Counted from the stretch's first letter, positions 17,230-26,925 are shown. The stretch is 64,000 bases of DNA from Alkalihalobacillus sp. YIM B00296 (GCF_020179385.1 NZ_JAIBLJ010000012.1:1-64000); one strand, 5' to 3'. Notes: a model not told the origin generated them from the letters alone. Numbers and translations are program-made.

Positions 17230-18429
17230 ATGAGCATAATGACTTTAGACAAGGTTCAAACGATCAAGACGTTAAATGGTATTGCAGAAAGCGGACTGAA
17301 TGTATTCGATAAGGATGGTTACAGGATCAACAATGATAGTGATAACCCTGATGCCATTGTTGTCCGCAGTTATAACATGCATTCAATGGAATTTGACAAT
17401 AACCTGAAGGCAATTGCTCGTGCCGGTGCAGGTGTCAACAATATTCCTGTTGACAAATGTACAGAACGTGGCATCGTTGTTTTCAATACCCCTGGAGCGA
17501 ATGCCAATGCTGTAAAAGAGCTTGTGTTGACATCATTGATGGCTTCATCCCGTAATCTTTTTGCCGGTATAAGTTGGGTGGAATCATTGGAAGGTGAAGG
17601 GGAAAAAATACCTGAACTTGTAGAAGCCGGAAAAAAACAATTCGTTGGAAATGAAATAAAGGGAAAAACACTAGGTGTCATCGGCTTGGGGGCAATCGGT
17701 GCGCTTGTAGCCAATGATGCATTGGATTTAGACATGGATGTGCTCGGATTTGACCCGTTCATTTCTGTGGATACTGCTTGGAACCTATCCCGGAAAATAC
17801 AACGTGCTATGACAATTGAACAGTTGTTTGCTGAGTCGGATTATATCACCGTACACGTTCCGCTAACCGATGATACAAAAGGAATGTTCAATAACGCAAC
17901 CTTTAACATCATGAAAGAGGGAGCGCAAATTCTGAATTTCTCCCGCGGTGAACTTGTGGATGAGAAGGATATGGCTGATGCACTTGAAAATGGAAAAATA
18001 GGCAGGTATATTACAGACTTTCCAAGTGAAAGACTGATCAATATGAAAAATGTCATTTCAATCCCTCACCTTGGTGCTTCAACTAAAGAATCAGAGGAAA
18101 ACTGTGCGCTCATGGCAGCTCGCCAAACGAAGGAATTTCTAGAGACAGGGAATATTAAAAATTCTGTCAACTTTCCGAACGCTTCCCTTCCTTATACAGG
18201 AAAACGTCGATTCACCGGGTTTCACAAGAACGTTCCGAACATGGTCGGACAGATAACATCCGTTCTATCAAACTATAACTTGAACATTGCTGACATGGTG
18301 AACAGAAGCCGAGGGGATTATGCTTATACGATGATTGACATCGACAATCAAGTGAATGGAGATGACATGAACGGCTTGGAGGAAGCTATCAAACAGATTG
18401 ATGGTTTTATTACAGCCCGTATTATTTAA
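17230..18429 (+). CDS. serA: D-3-phosphoglycerate dehydrogenase
   Basis: ATG 17230 follows AAGAGGAG and yields 399 aa; an upstream TTG lacks a site. It converts 3-phosphoglycerate to 3-phosphohydroxypyruvate with NAD, the first step of serine synthesis. It shows FNTPGANANAVKELVL, the NAD-binding LGVIGLGAIGALVAN, the catalytic Arg in NFSRGELVD, the catalytic His in IPHLGASTKESE, and a C-terminal ACT-type domain (residues about 325-399, NVPNMVGQITSVLS). It is the shorter SerA class. The ZTP riboswitch and terminator upstream place it under one-carbon control. Confidence 0.93.
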   Translation: MSIMTLDKVQTIKTLNGIAESGLNVFDKDGYRINNDSDNPDAIVVRSYNMHSMEFDNNLKAIARAGAGVNNIPVDKCTERGIVVFNTPGANANAVKELVLTSLMASSRNLFAGISWVESLEGEGEKIPELVEAGKKQFVGNEIKGKTLGVIGLGAIGALVANDALDLDMDVLGFDPFISVDTAWNLSRKIQRAMTIEQLFAESDYITVHVPLTDDTKGMFNNATFNIMKEGAQILNFSRGELVDEKDMADALENGKIGRYITDFPSERLINMKNVISIPHLGASTKESEENCALMAARQTKEFLETGNIKNSVNFPNASLPYTGKRRFTGFHKNVPNMVGQITSVLSNYNLNIADMVNRSRGDYAYTMIDIDNQVNGDDMNGLEEAIKQIDGFITARII

Positions 18430-18540
18430 ACTTCTTATAGTTATAGTCTAGTTATAGTCATGAAAATGTAGAAGTTAAATTGATGGCATGCTATGGTAAG
18501 GGAAAGGGAAAATAGAGGGTGGCGGTTAATTGTTAACGGT

Positions 18541-18590
18541 AAACCAAAGCCCTGACCCTTGCAAGAAGCAGGGTTAGGATTTGGTTTTTG
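18541..18590 (+). terminator. Terminator of serA
   Basis: AAACCAAA (18541-18548) pairs with TTTGGTTT, and CCTGACCCTTGC with GCAGGGTTAGG inside it, followed by TTTTTG. The remainder of 18430-18809 shows no gene. Confidence 0.85.
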
Positions 18591-18809
18591 TGTGTTTCTA
18601 GATTCCTGTGGAAGGACCTCTCACTTTTTACCAACTTTTAAATCATTTATATTTATCATATAATAGTAGATAGATAAATCTATAAATAATTGTAATAGAC
18701 TATGATAGGCTTATAAGTGAGACAAAAAAGGTGTGTGACTAGGTGGCGCCTCAGCTTGGTGTGATGCCTGCATCTTTTCTACAAATTTCAGGGGAAAAGG
18801 TTGATAAAA

Positions 18810-20312
18810 ATGAGCAACAGAGAAACTGAAACAGATGTCATTTTAATTGGTGCTGGAATAATGAGTGCGACTTTAGGGTCACTCCTGAAAGAATTAGTGC
18901 CGGACTGGAAAATTACAGTTTTCGAGAAGCTTGGAAACACAGGAGAGGAAAGCTCTAACGAATGGAATAATGCAGGAACGGGACATGCTGCACTGTGCGA
19001 GCTTAATTACACAAATGAAAAGCCGGACGGATCGATAGATATTAGTAAAGCGATAAAAGTTAATGAACAGTTTCAGCTTTCAAGACAGTTTTGGTCTTAT
19101 CTTGTAAACAGGAAGCTGATAAGTAGTCCACAGGATTTTATCATGCCATTGCCTCATATGAGTTTAGTACAAGGGGAAGATAATGTCACTTTTTTAAAGA
19201 AACGTTTTGAAGCGATGTCAAACAATCCTTTGTTTCAAGGGATTGAATTTTCTGATGACCCTGAAAAATTGATTGAATGGCTTCCGCTTATCATGGAAGG
19301 CCGTACATTGGATGAGCCTATAGCGGCAACAAAAATCGACTCTGGAACGGATGTTAACTTTGGCGCTTTGACACGCAAGTTGTTTGACCACTTACAGGGT
19401 AAAAACGTCGATGTAAACTACAAACATAGTGTTGAGGATATTGAACGTACAAGCGGTGGCTTGTGGGAATTGAAAGTGAGAAATACAGCCAGTGGTAAAG
19501 TTGTACGCCATACTGCAAAATTCATCTTTATCGGCGGCGGAGGCGGAAGCCTGCATTTACTGCAAAAATCCGGTATCCCAGAAGGAAAAGGTATTGGAGG
19601 ATTTCCGGTGAGCGGACAATTTATGGTATGTAACAATCCGGAAGTTGCAGCGCAGCATTATGCAAAAGTATACGGAAAAGCTCCGGTTGGTGCTCCTCCA
19701 ATGTCTGTTCCGCATCTTGACACAAGATATATTAATAACAAAAAATCGTTGCTGTTTGGGCCGTTTGCCGGATTCTCACCAAAGTTTTTAAAAAACGGTT
19801 CAAATCTTGATTTGTTGACTTCAGTAAAACCGAGTAATGTCCTGACGATGTTGGCAGCAGGTGTGAAAGAAATGTCGTTGACAAAATACCTGATCGAGCA
19901 AGTTATGTTATCGAAAGAAAAGCGGATGGAAGCTATACGAGAGTTTATTCCGAACGCCAAAAGCGAGGATTGGGATTTAGTAGTAGCGGGCCAACGTGTT
20001 CAAGTCATTAAAGATACTGAAGCGTCTGGTAAAGGAACGCTTCAATTTGGTACGGAAGTGATTACGGCAGCTGATGGCTCGATCGCAGCCTTACTTGGCG
20101 CGTCTCCAGGTGCTTCTACTGCGGTTCATGTCATGCTGGAGATAATCAATAAATGCTTCCCGCAACATATGAAAGAGTGGGAACCGAAGATCAAAGATAT
20201 GATTCCTTCTTATGGCGTGTCACTAATGGAAAACCCAGAGCTTCTGAACGAAATCCATTCTTCAACAGCGCAGACGCTTGGTCTAAATGAAAAAGAGCCG
20301 GTCTATAGTTGA
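18810..20312 (+). CDS. mqo: Malate:quinone oxidoreductase
   Basis: ATG 18810 lies nine bases after AAAAGG and gives 500 aa, the family length. This FAD-dependent peripheral membrane enzyme oxidises malate to oxaloacetate and passes electrons to quinone. It shows the FAD-binding [14 protein letters not shown] near the N-terminus, [39 protein letters not shown] and [17 protein letters not shown], all diagnostic of Mqo. Transcribed alone, with a hairpin repeat downstream. Confidence 0.96.
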   Translation: MSNRETETDVILIGAGIMSATLGSLLKELVPDWKITVFEKLGNTGEESSNEWNNAGTGHAALCELNYTNEKPDGSIDISKAIKVNEQFQLSRQFWSYLVNRKLISSPQDFIMPLPHMSLVQGEDNVTFLKKRFEAMSNNPLFQGIEFSDDPEKLIEWLPLIMEGRTLDEPIAATKIDSGTDVNFGALTRKLFDHLQGKNVDVNYKHSVEDIERTSGGLWELKVRNTASGKVVRHTAKFIFIGGGGGSLHLLQKSGIPEGKGIGGFPVSGQFMVCNNPEVAAQHYAKVYGKAPVGAPPMSVPHLDTRYINNKKSLLFGPFAGFSPKFLKNGSNLDLLTSVKPSNVLTMLAAGVKEMSLTKYLIEQVMLSKEKRMEAIREFIPNAKSEDWDLVVAGQRVQVIKDTEASGKGTLQFGTEVITAADGSIAALLGASPGASTAVHVMLEIINKCFPQHMKEWEPKIKDMIPSYGVSLMENPELLNEIHSSTAQTLGLNEKEPVYS

Positions 20313-20604
20313 TTCTTTAGATATAAAAACCAAAACATTTCATGAGGAAGAGATTGAAAAGACAATGACTGAAAACCAGAGATAAAAAATTCACTTGATG
20401 AATGGAGTATACAATAGAATATCTTTAGAAATAAAACACAGAACCTTAAATCTTCTGATTTGCTGGAAGCCTTTTTGTCTTTATTTAAAAAAAGCACAAA
20501 AAGATGCATCGGGGTATGAATAGAGGATTCCATTTTAGGGTGCATATTCGGAAAAAAATGATCTAAATGACAACGCTTTCGGCTATAGAAAAGACATAGA
20601 ATGT
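20313..20604. other. Intergenic stretch without a recognisable gene
   Basis: Several short frames exist but none has a ribosome site or a family motif. Confidence 0.4.
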
Positions 20605-20728
20605 AAAGGGGCTGTCCCATTAGTGTCTGACTCTCACCGTCCCTAGCAACAATTTGAGAAAAAGTGTGTTTTTGAAACAAAATGTTGTGAGGTGGTGTCT
20701 GACACTATTGTTTTGGGACAGCCCCTTT
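20605..20728. repeat. Long hairpin repeat, copy A, between convergent genes
   Basis: Outer arms GGGGCTGTCCCA / TGGGACAGCCCC (20608-20725, 118 nt), middle arms AGTGTCTGAC / GTCTGACACT, and inner CAACAATTTG / CAAAATGTTG fold into one long hairpin. It differs from copy B (49868-49985) at only two internal positions. It sits between the 3' ends of mqo and the LD-carboxypeptidase gene, so a bidirectional terminator role is likely. Confidence 0.9.
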
Positions 20729-20821
20729 CCCGGAGATGCATATCATTTTAATACTAATAAAGCCCCGATTGCGGAAGAATTATTAGATTAATTTTGACTC
20801 TTGGAATGTTTAAAAATCTTT

Positions 20822-21853
20822 TTATTCCACTCCGCTTTCTAAAATAAAGAAGGTTTCATTATTACAATCAATTTCTGCCATTGCCCCATAAGGCAAAATA
20901 AACTTCGGTTCGGTATGACCAAAATTTAAATTATAAAGAATTGGTAAATCTTCTAAATAATATTCCTTCATAACCTTCAGAATTTCATGTTTATATTCTT
21001 CATAGAACTTCTCGTCTTTTGGTTTACCAAAAATAATCCCATTCGTTCTTTGTAGAATACCTTGTGCGGCATAATTTCGTAACCAATACTTAATATAATT
21101 TGGTTCTGGCTGTTCTTCAGATGTTTCAAAGAAAAGGATGCTATTCTCCCAATATTTTTTCTCAGGCCAAATTTCCGTTCCTTTTACGAACTCCAGTACT
21201 TCAATACAACCTCCAATCAAACGTCCTTGTACGGTATCTGATCCTTGAAGTAGTTCATATCCAGTGTTCTGTTGCATAGTACGCCGTTGATTCTTGTTCG
21301 ATTCTATCCATTCTAAACGCTCACTCGTCCATTCTTTAGCCGGTTGAATTTCTCCAATCATCTCATTTGAAAAGAGCGTTCGTTTCACCATTTCAATCGT
21401 ATATGGATCCATCTCAATGTTTTCAGCAAAATCGGTTAAGATTGCTGGCCCGTAAAAAGAAGAAATTCCTGCTTTATGACAAAATAAATGTGAAACGGTT
21501 ACATCAGAGTAACCCATAAAAATTTTCGGATTTTCACGTATAACACCAAAATCAATATAAGGAAGTAAGCGAATACTATCTTCTCCACCAATATTTGCAA
21601 AGATTCCTTTAATACTTTCATCCTTAAATGCTGTCATCAAATCTTCAGCACGAGCTTTTGGATTTTTATAAAGATAGTCTCCCCCTTTCAAACTATTCGG
21701 CATTGGGGCAACTTTAAGACCGAAAACTTCTTCTAATCTCTTTACACCTTGCTCATAACGCCATCTCAGATCCGGATCACCCGCCCCTCCCCAAGAAGGA
21801 CTTATTGTTGCAACAATATCTCCTGGCTGCAATTTCTTTGGCTTTATCAACAC
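20822..21853 (-). CDS. LD-carboxypeptidase / MccF-like peptidase S66
   Basis: The 343-aa protein starts at GTG 21853 behind GGGTGG. Family features are the N-terminal PGDIVATISPSWGG, GIFANIGGEDSIRLLPYID, the nucleophile serine in FMGYSDVTVSHL, the catalytic Glu in RLIGGCIEVLEF, and the catalytic His in NFGHTEPKFILPYG. S66 enzymes cleave L,D-bonds of muropeptides or, as MccF, inactivate microcin C-like aminoacyl nucleotides. LPIL.NLNFGHTEP is the form common in Bacillus MccF-like proteins; which substrate is used cannot be decided. Confidence 0.93.
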   Translation of the reverse strand: MLIKPKKLQPGDIVATISPSWGGAGDPDLRWRYEQGVKRLEEVFGLKVAPMPNSLKGGDYLYKNPKARAEDLMTAFKDESIKGIFANIGGEDSIRLLPYIDFGVIRENPKIFMGYSDVTVSHLFCHKAGISSFYGPAILTDFAENIEMDPYTIEMVKRTLFSNEMIGEIQPAKEWTSERLEWIESNKNQRRTMQQNTGYELLQGSDTVQGRLIGGCIEVLEFVKGTEIWPEKKYWENSILFFETSEEQPEPNYIKYWLRNYAAQGILQRTNGIIFGKPKDEKFYEEYKHEILKVMKEYYLEDLPILYNLNFGHTEPKFILPYGAMAEIDCNNETFFILESGVE

Positions 21854-22068
21854 ATTAACGCCACCCTTATATAACTCGATTAACTACGACTATAAGACCC
21901 GCATAGTTGAAGAATATAGCACATGACTTTTGTTTCTATATAAACAACAAATTTCCTGCTGTTAGTCAATTATCTGACCCTTTTACTTATGGCAAAAACC
22001 TAATCCTCCCCTCTTGCAATACTAATTATTTTAAATTTGTTAATCTAACTCAATCACTAATTACATAA

Positions 22069-22105
22069 AAAGGGAGCTTACCCTATTTTGAATAAGCTCT
22101 CCTTT
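22069..22105. terminator. Hairpin between LD-carboxypeptidase promoter side and the AraC relic
   Basis: GGGAGCTTA (22072-22080) pairs with TAAGCTC.CC (22093-22102) with one bulge; T and A runs flank it. It would end the minus-strand AraC relic transcript. Confidence 0.6.
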
Positions 22106-22147
22106 AGTGGATTAACCATTAAAATCTAGAAATCACAATATCGATCT

Positions 22148-22252
22148 TCAGCTCTTGCCTCCTTGTTTAGCAATACTATCTATTGTCAAATTATCTAGTA
22201 TATGTTCCTCCAAGTAGTCAATTGCTTTCTGCAATGATTCTACCAAGCTCAT
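22148..22252 (-). pseudogene. AraC-family regulator, N-terminal remnant
   Basis: ATG 22252 with AAGGAGTGAG upstream gives only 34 residues: MSLVESLQKAIDYLEEHILD, then NLTIDSIAKQ. This is the start of the first AraC HTH (usually ...AIDYIEENL...IAK.A..S..HF), cut off just at the recognition helix. The gene has lost more than 85% of the family length. Confidence 0.7.
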
Positions 22253-22578
22253 AATATCGCTCACTCCTTAATTACAGTTTAATAGGGGTATTAACTTAAA
22301 TCCTGTCATTTTGTGCTTTGTAAGGACATTATTTTGCAGTATTAAATAAGCCCTCTTTATAACTTTGAGTTTTATTTAAACATTCCTGCTCCTATTCCGC
22401 CCTTTTGGTAAAGGAGGAAGTAAACCAAATCCTACACAATTCTGTCCCTTTAATGAAATTACGAGCAAAACACAAAATGTGTGTATTTTAAAAGGACTAT
22501 ACTATTTTTCAAACAACGTTATTGTCTTTGGACAACAGCTTTAATGTAAAGACAAGGCCGTGATTTATGCTTAAAGTT
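22253..22578. other. Intergenic stretch, no gene seen
   Basis: AT-rich sequence before the IS1182 relic; no frame with start, ribosome site and family motif. Confidence 0.4.
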
Positions 22579-22794
22579 GAGGTAGAAAGGTTCAAGGGCA
22601 ATCGATCGTTCCGTAGATTTGCTTTGTGGGGTCTCGACAAGGTTCATGTCGAGTTCGGGATCGGTGCATTAGCCCACAAACTAATGGAAGTAGCTAGTCT
22701 ATGACTCACTATGAAAAGACAAAAACCAGACCAAATAGAACGGTAGAGTTCTTCATGGCCTGGTTTCATTTTTGGGGGTTATGAGACAGCCCCT
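22579..22794 (+). mobile_element. IS1182-family transposase C-terminal relic with element end
   Basis: In frame from 22579 to TGA 22702-22704 the sequence encodes FKGNRSFRRFALWGLDKVHV followed by EFGIGALAHKLMEV, the conserved C-terminus of IS1182 transposases. About 75 bp later comes TTATGAGACAGCCCC (22780-22794), the typical kind of IS1182 terminus. The rest of the transposase is gone. The end resembles the hairpin repeats elsewhere in the window. Confidence 0.85.
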
Positions 22795-22898
22795 TTATCT
22801 TGTGAATGCATCTATGATATCCGTCTGTGGATATTACGTGATTTGCTTTGCGACTTAGGTAGGGAATTCGGTTTATGGTAACAGCTATTCCATTTCCT

Positions 22899-24023
22899 TT
22901 AACTGGATAATCCAACCTTTTTCTTTTCATAGTGCTCGATAATTTTGAAACAAGGCGGTAATAAGAGGAGGACGACGATAATCCTCAGGACTTGGACGGC
23001 GACGACGAAGGTCGAATCACCATCTAAAAGAACCGATGTGGTCGCCATTTCTGCAATCCCACCTGGGGCAAAAGCCAAGGTGGCTGTCACGAATGTGATT
23101 TCCGTCAGTTTCGATACGATGAATGAACAGCCGAACATAGCAAGGATGAACCCAACCGTACATACTAATGCAAGATTCACGATTTTCCCAAGTCCGATCA
23201 ACATATTCTTGTGAAACATGGCTCCGATACTGGAGGCGATCAAGATTTGTGCAAGGACCATGAACGTGTGCGGCCACCAGGCAACGATATCATGGCTGAT
23301 CATCGAAGAACCGGCTGTCTGGAATAACGCTACACCCAGCATGCTTCCAATAGTCCATGGAGCTGGGAATTTGAGTTTTTTTCCTAAAAAGGCTCCTCCC
23401 CATGCTGTAAAAACAAGCGCAAAGGTCCCAAACAGCTGCGTGAATTGGAATTCCGGTGCAGCCATCATGTAGGCACCGTTCCCTGCGGTCGAATGATGAG
23501 GTGTCACCAACAAATACGAAACAATCATCGGTACCATCAAAATGACGAGGAATACACGTATCGTCTGAATGATGCTTACGATTGTCGTATTTGCCCCGAC
23601 CTCTTCTGCGATACTGGGCATTGCTGTCAATCCCCCGGGGGCAGTTCCATAAAAGCTTGTAAGCATATCTGTCTTGCTGAATTTCCAAAGGACATACCCT
23701 GAAAGTATGGAGAAGATGATGGACATGATCAGCATGAAAAGGATCGCAAGGGAATTTTCCATGAAAACGCTCATAACGGATAGGTTGATTTTCTGTCCCA
23801 ACTCGATTCCTAATAGGCATTGTCCGGTATAGATCCAAAACTTTGAGATTCCTTTCCCGCTCGTTTGTAGAAAAGGTGGTTTTCGATAAGAAAGTATAGC
23901 TGCAACCACTAATGATCCGATCATCCAGCCAATAGACATACCTGTCAAAGAGAGTAGGAAACCACCGATACTGCTCAAGAGGATGAACATCATGTTGCGA
24001 TAGAAAACGGTTTTTTTGTTCAT
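22899..24023 (-). CDS. AbrB-family membrane transporter (COG3180)
   Basis: The 374-aa integral membrane protein has about ten helices and an internal duplication, each half marked by a glycine-rich motif: SFYGTAPGGLTAMPSIAEEVGA in the first half and LAFAPGGIAEMATTS in the second. This is the AbrB/AmoA-like (PF05145) membrane family, not the DNA-binding AbrB. Its substrate is not established. It is divergent from a LysR regulator 110 bp away, which probably controls it in response to a small molecule. Confidence 0.9.
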   Translation of the reverse strand: MNKKTVFYRNMMFILLSSIGGFLLSLTGMSIGWMIGSLVVAAILSYRKPPFLQTSGKGISKFWIYTGQCLLGIELGQKINLSVMSVFMENSLAILFMLIMSIIFSILSGYVLWKFSKTDMLTSFYGTAPGGLTAMPSIAEEVGANTTIVSIIQTIRVFLVILMVPMIVSYLLVTPHHSTAGNGAYMMAAPEFQFTQLFGTFALVFTAWGGAFLGKKLKFPAPWTIGSMLGVALFQTAGSSMISHDIVAWWPHTFMVLAQILIASSIGAMFHKNMLIGLGKIVNLALVCTVGFILAMFGCSFIVSKLTEITFVTATLAFAPGGIAEMATTSVLLDGDSTFVVAVQVLRIIVVLLLLPPCFKIIEHYEKKKVGLSS

Positions 24024-24133
24024 AATTCAGCTCTCTCCCTTATATGAAAAATATAGTATACTTTTTGATATAAATAAAATATTGTAATTGAATGGATATC
24101 TATAAATTTTAGTTATTGCTGGGAGGGATACTG

Positions 24134-25006
24134 ATGGAAACGCGTGATTGGTCGATCCTGCAGATCTTATTTCAGGAGAAGAACATTACGAAAGCAGCAA
24201 AAAGACTATATATATCACAGCCTGCTTTGACCAACCGTCTGAAACAGATCGAAAAGGAATTCGGTGTGAAGATCGTTAACAGGGGGAGAAGGGGAATCCA
24301 GTTTACATCCCAAGGAGAGTATCTGGCACAATGCGCCGATGAAATACTGCTGAGGATCCGAAGTATCAAGGAACATGTTCATGACATGAAAGACATCGTG
24401 TCAGGAACATTAAGGCTCGGTGTATCGAATTACTTCGCCCATTATCAATTGCCTGGCGTCCTGAAGCTGTTCAAAGACAGGTTCCCCAATATCGAATATA
24501 AAGTCACGTCAGGATGGAGCAGCGAGATTGCCCCATTATTGCCTAAAAAGGATATTCATATTGCATTCGTAAAGGGAGACTTCAATTGGGTGGATGAAAA
24601 ACATTTATTGTTTGAAGAAACGATATGTATCGTCTCCAAGGAACCGATCAATTTGGATGAACTCACCGAATTACCGAGGATCGATTATCGGTCCGAATAC
24701 TCCTTGAAGAGCGTAATCGATAACTGGTGGGCTGAACATTATCCACATCCCCCACTGATCAACATCGAAGTTGATAAGGTCGATACGTGTAAAGAGATGG
24801 TGCTTAACGGCTTAGGGTATGCGATCATGCCGAGTATGATTCTAAGAGATACGGAAGGATTGCATACAATCGATCTGAAAACAAAGGAAGGGGAACCCTC
24901 ATTAAGGAAAACGTGGATGTTATATCATAAAGAATCATTGAATTTGAACATGGTCAGGGAATTTGTCAATTTTATAAAAAGCATCGATATGAATGAGGAT
25001 TTTTAG
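24134..25006 (+). CDS. LysR-family transcriptional regulator (of the AbrB-type transporter)
   Basis: ATG 24134 after GGGAGGGAT gives 290 aa. The N-terminal HTH (LQILFQEKNITKAAKRLYIS, then QPALTNRLKQIEKEFGVKI) is typical of LysR proteins. The effector domain begins at about residue 90 (GTLRLGVSNYFAHYQLPGVL). Divergent from the transporter gene; AT-rich DNA in the gap contains AGTATACT. The N-terminal half of the effector domain has IAFVKGDFNWVDE at the usual hinge region. Ligand unknown. Confidence 0.92.
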   Translation: METRDWSILQILFQEKNITKAAKRLYISQPALTNRLKQIEKEFGVKIVNRGRRGIQFTSQGEYLAQCADEILLRIRSIKEHVHDMKDIVSGTLRLGVSNYFAHYQLPGVLKLFKDRFPNIEYKVTSGWSSEIAPLLPKKDIHIAFVKGDFNWVDEKHLLFEETICIVSKEPINLDELTELPRIDYRSEYSLKSVIDNWWAEHYPHPPLINIEVDKVDTCKEMVLNGLGYAIMPSMILRDTEGLHTIDLKTKEGEPSLRKTWMLYHKESLNLNMVREFVNFIKSIDMNEDF

Positions 25007-25229
25007 ATGTTAGCTCCGAGCGGATTTCTTCTAGCGACATTCTCGATTTTTCCTGCGAGAAAGAGAACCAGGCGTGCCCATGTGGCGAGAGGGCACGCGG
25101 GTAGGAGATGAATCTAGCAGAAATTCGATTAACTGAAAAAAACCAGTTTCTTTTCTCTATCATCCGCACAAACCAATGTCCTGCTAGTTTAATAGAATAG
25201 AGTATCATGCTTTTGGAGGTGATGCTCTA
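25007..25229. other. Intergenic stretch with a G+C-rich hairpin
   Basis: GCGTGCCC (25072-25079) pairs with GGGCACGC (25091-25098). No gene is recognised. Confidence 0.45.
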
Positions 25230-25396
25230 TTGAGAAACATTTTGTTCGTCATCAATCTTATTTTCCTCCTTATGAGATTCTCCAACTGTGTCCAATCTGT
25301 TCGCCGCATGAAGCGATTCTGAATCGGTGTATGGATGATCGGCCGATAAAGGAATGGAAGGTCAAGAAATCTGACTGGTTCAAGGGAATAAAGTGA
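25230..25396 (+). pseudogene. Possible small cysteine-containing protein gene, frameshifted at its start
   Basis: TTG 25230 follows GGAGGTGAT but its frame stops after 30 codons. In the next frame, from CAT 25238 to TGA 25394, the sequence reads smoothly: HFVRHQSYFPPYEILQLCPI, then CSPHEAILNRC. One extra A in the AAA at 25235-25237 would join start and body into about 55 aa. I do not recognise the family. It could equally be a relic of a larger gene. Confidence 0.35.
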
Positions 25397-25536
25397 TGAT
25401 TTGCTTTGTACTTATCCTTTGTTTTGATAAAATATTTAAAAATTCAATTTCCCTGTTGACAGGTCGAAGTGTAAGTGACCGTCGATTTAGAGTTAGTAAT
25501 AGGAACAAAACAAAAACATTCTTGAAATCATTGTTG

Positions 25537-25568
25537 AAAGCAGCTCCCATTTTTGGGGCTGCTTTTTA
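25537..25568 (+). terminator. Rho-independent terminator
   Basis: AAGCAGC-CCCA (25538-25549) pairs with TGGG-GCTGCTT (25554-25564), followed by TTTT. Its upstream transcript is unclear; no gene ends immediately before it. Confidence 0.75.
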
Positions 25569-25711
25569 AGACATTAGATGTGTATGAAGGGTTCATAAGA
25601 CAAGTCGGGAACGAAAAAGCGGCTTGAATGTCCGAATGAGGGGTTGTTCATAGGAAAAACCTCGCACAAATTCATTGGATGTAATTGACAATTTGAGCAT
25701 GATGTAATATT

Positions 25712-25740
25712 ATAAAAACAAAAATACAATTTGTTTTTAT
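25712..25740. promoter_or_regulatory. Perfect palindromic operator upstream of the TetR gene
   Basis: ATAAAAACAAA (25712-25722) and TTTGTTTTTAT (25730-25740) are perfect 11-bp arms with a 7-bp spacer, 22 bp before the TetR start codon. Probable autoregulatory TetR site. Confidence 0.7.
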
Positions 25741-25761
25741 GTTTTTTGGAGGGATTCTATA

Positions 25762-26361
25762 ATGCCTTATTTTCAATCATCGGAAAAGGAAAAGCTGCGT
25801 AAGGATTTGCTCACTATCGGAAAACAGTTGTTCATTCATCAGGGGTTGAAAAAAACGTCCATCGAACAAATGACTAAAAAAGTGGGTATCGCCAAAAGTA
25901 CCTTTTACGCGTTTTTTGAATCGAAGGAAGCAATGTACCTGGAACTCTTAGAAATTGAAGCCGAAGGTATGGAGGACCGTATTTGGAAAAGGGTTAAAAA
26001 GACAATGAATGCTTTTCATGGTATTAAGGCATACCTTCACCAGATGGTAGTTGAATTAGATACAAATATACTGACCAAAAGGTTGATCACCAATCCAGAT
26101 GAAATGGAGATGGTTAAGAGAAAAGTTACGCCAGAATTTGTTGAAAGAAAATTTCAACGTAACATAATTCCCCTCTTGAACTATATTTCTGAGCATCAGG
26201 ATAAGGGAGAGATGCTTGATACAGATCCGAATGTCGTTATCGGTTTCATCCGGTCTGCTCTTCTCATAGCCGTTCATAAGCAAGACATTGGTGAAGAAAT
26301 TTTCCCTCAAGTTGAAGAATTGATGTTCCAATCTGTAGCAAGTACGTTGACTCAGAAATAA
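25762..26361 (+). CDS. TetR-family transcriptional regulator
   Basis: The 199-aa protein starts at ATG 25762 behind GGAGGG. The HTH lies at residues 15-60: IGKQLFIHQGLKKTSIEQMT, then KKVGIAKSTFYAFFESKE. The C-terminal ligand-binding helices carry no signature. It is followed 14 bp later by a membrane protein gene and preceded by a palindrome, so the two form an autoregulated pair. Confidence 0.92.
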   Translation: MPYFQSSEKEKLRKDLLTIGKQLFIHQGLKKTSIEQMTKKVGIAKSTFYAFFESKEAMYLELLEIEAEGMEDRIWKRVKKTMNAFHGIKAYLHQMVVELDTNILTKRLITNPDEMEMVKRKVTPEFVERKFQRNIIPLLNYISEHQDKGEMLDTDPNVVIGFIRSALLIAVHKQDIGEEIFPQVEELMFQSVASTLTQK

Positions 26362-26375
26362 TAGGAGTGGTTGAA

Positions 26376-26873
26376 GTGGATTTCCAGGAGATGCTTAATT
26401 GGGCTTTTGAGCGGCATTTGAATCCGTTGAGTTGGTATATTCGTCCGGTTTTCCTAATCATACTTGTCTACTTTGCATATAAACAGAGGATAAAAGGGGT
26501 CATTTTAACATTCGTTTTGATGATGAGCAGTATGTTCTGGTTTCCTGCACCAGAAAAGATCAATCCCCAAATGGCGAAGGTTTTGGAATACGAGCAGATG
26601 TTGTTGAGTAATCCAGTCACATTTGTATTGACGATTGCATTCATGATGGTATTTATCGTCTCAATCCTGATAGCTTTTTGGAAGAAGTCGATAAAATTGG
26701 GTTTGGTCATTGTAAATGTGACACTGATCGCAAAGGTTCTTTTAGCGCTGCTATTCACAGGAGAGGATGGTTGGGCACCTCTAGGGAATACTGTATTTGG
26801 GTTAATATTGATCAATGGGATAGGGCTTATCCTACTAAGAATGAAAGGAAAGAAGATCGGAAAGGAAATATGA
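26376..26873 (+). CDS. Membrane protein of unknown function paired with TetR
   Basis: GTG 26376 lies eight bases after AGGAG and gives 165 aa. There are four hydrophobic segments (around residues 20-35, 40-55, 80-105, 110-160) and a charged C-terminus. I recognise no named family, though proteins of this shape commonly accompany TetR regulators in Bacillus. Co-transcribed with the TetR gene, whose ligand may be exported or sensed at the membrane. Confidence 0.75.
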   Translation: MDFQEMLNWAFERHLNPLSWYIRPVFLIILVYFAYKQRIKGVILTFVLMMSSMFWFPAPEKINPQMAKVLEYEQMLLSNPVTFVLTIAFMMVFIVSILIAFWKKSIKLGLVIVNVTLIAKVLLALLFTGEDGWAPLGNTVFGLILINGIGLILLRMKGKKIGKEI

Positions 26874-26925
26874 CTTTTCTTCCGGAACATATTGAAAGAT
26901 CAATCTCCAAACACGTATAGATATT

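Noticed and set aside
23017-23838. Long frames on both strands inside the AbrB-type transporter gene
   Set aside because: They are alternative frames of a strongly coding gene; none has a ribosome site or a family motif.
25382-25761. Part of a tnpB/IS605 element
   Set aside because: The G+C-rich hairpin and remnants near 25.0-25.4 kb show no TnpB zinc-finger or RuvC motif.
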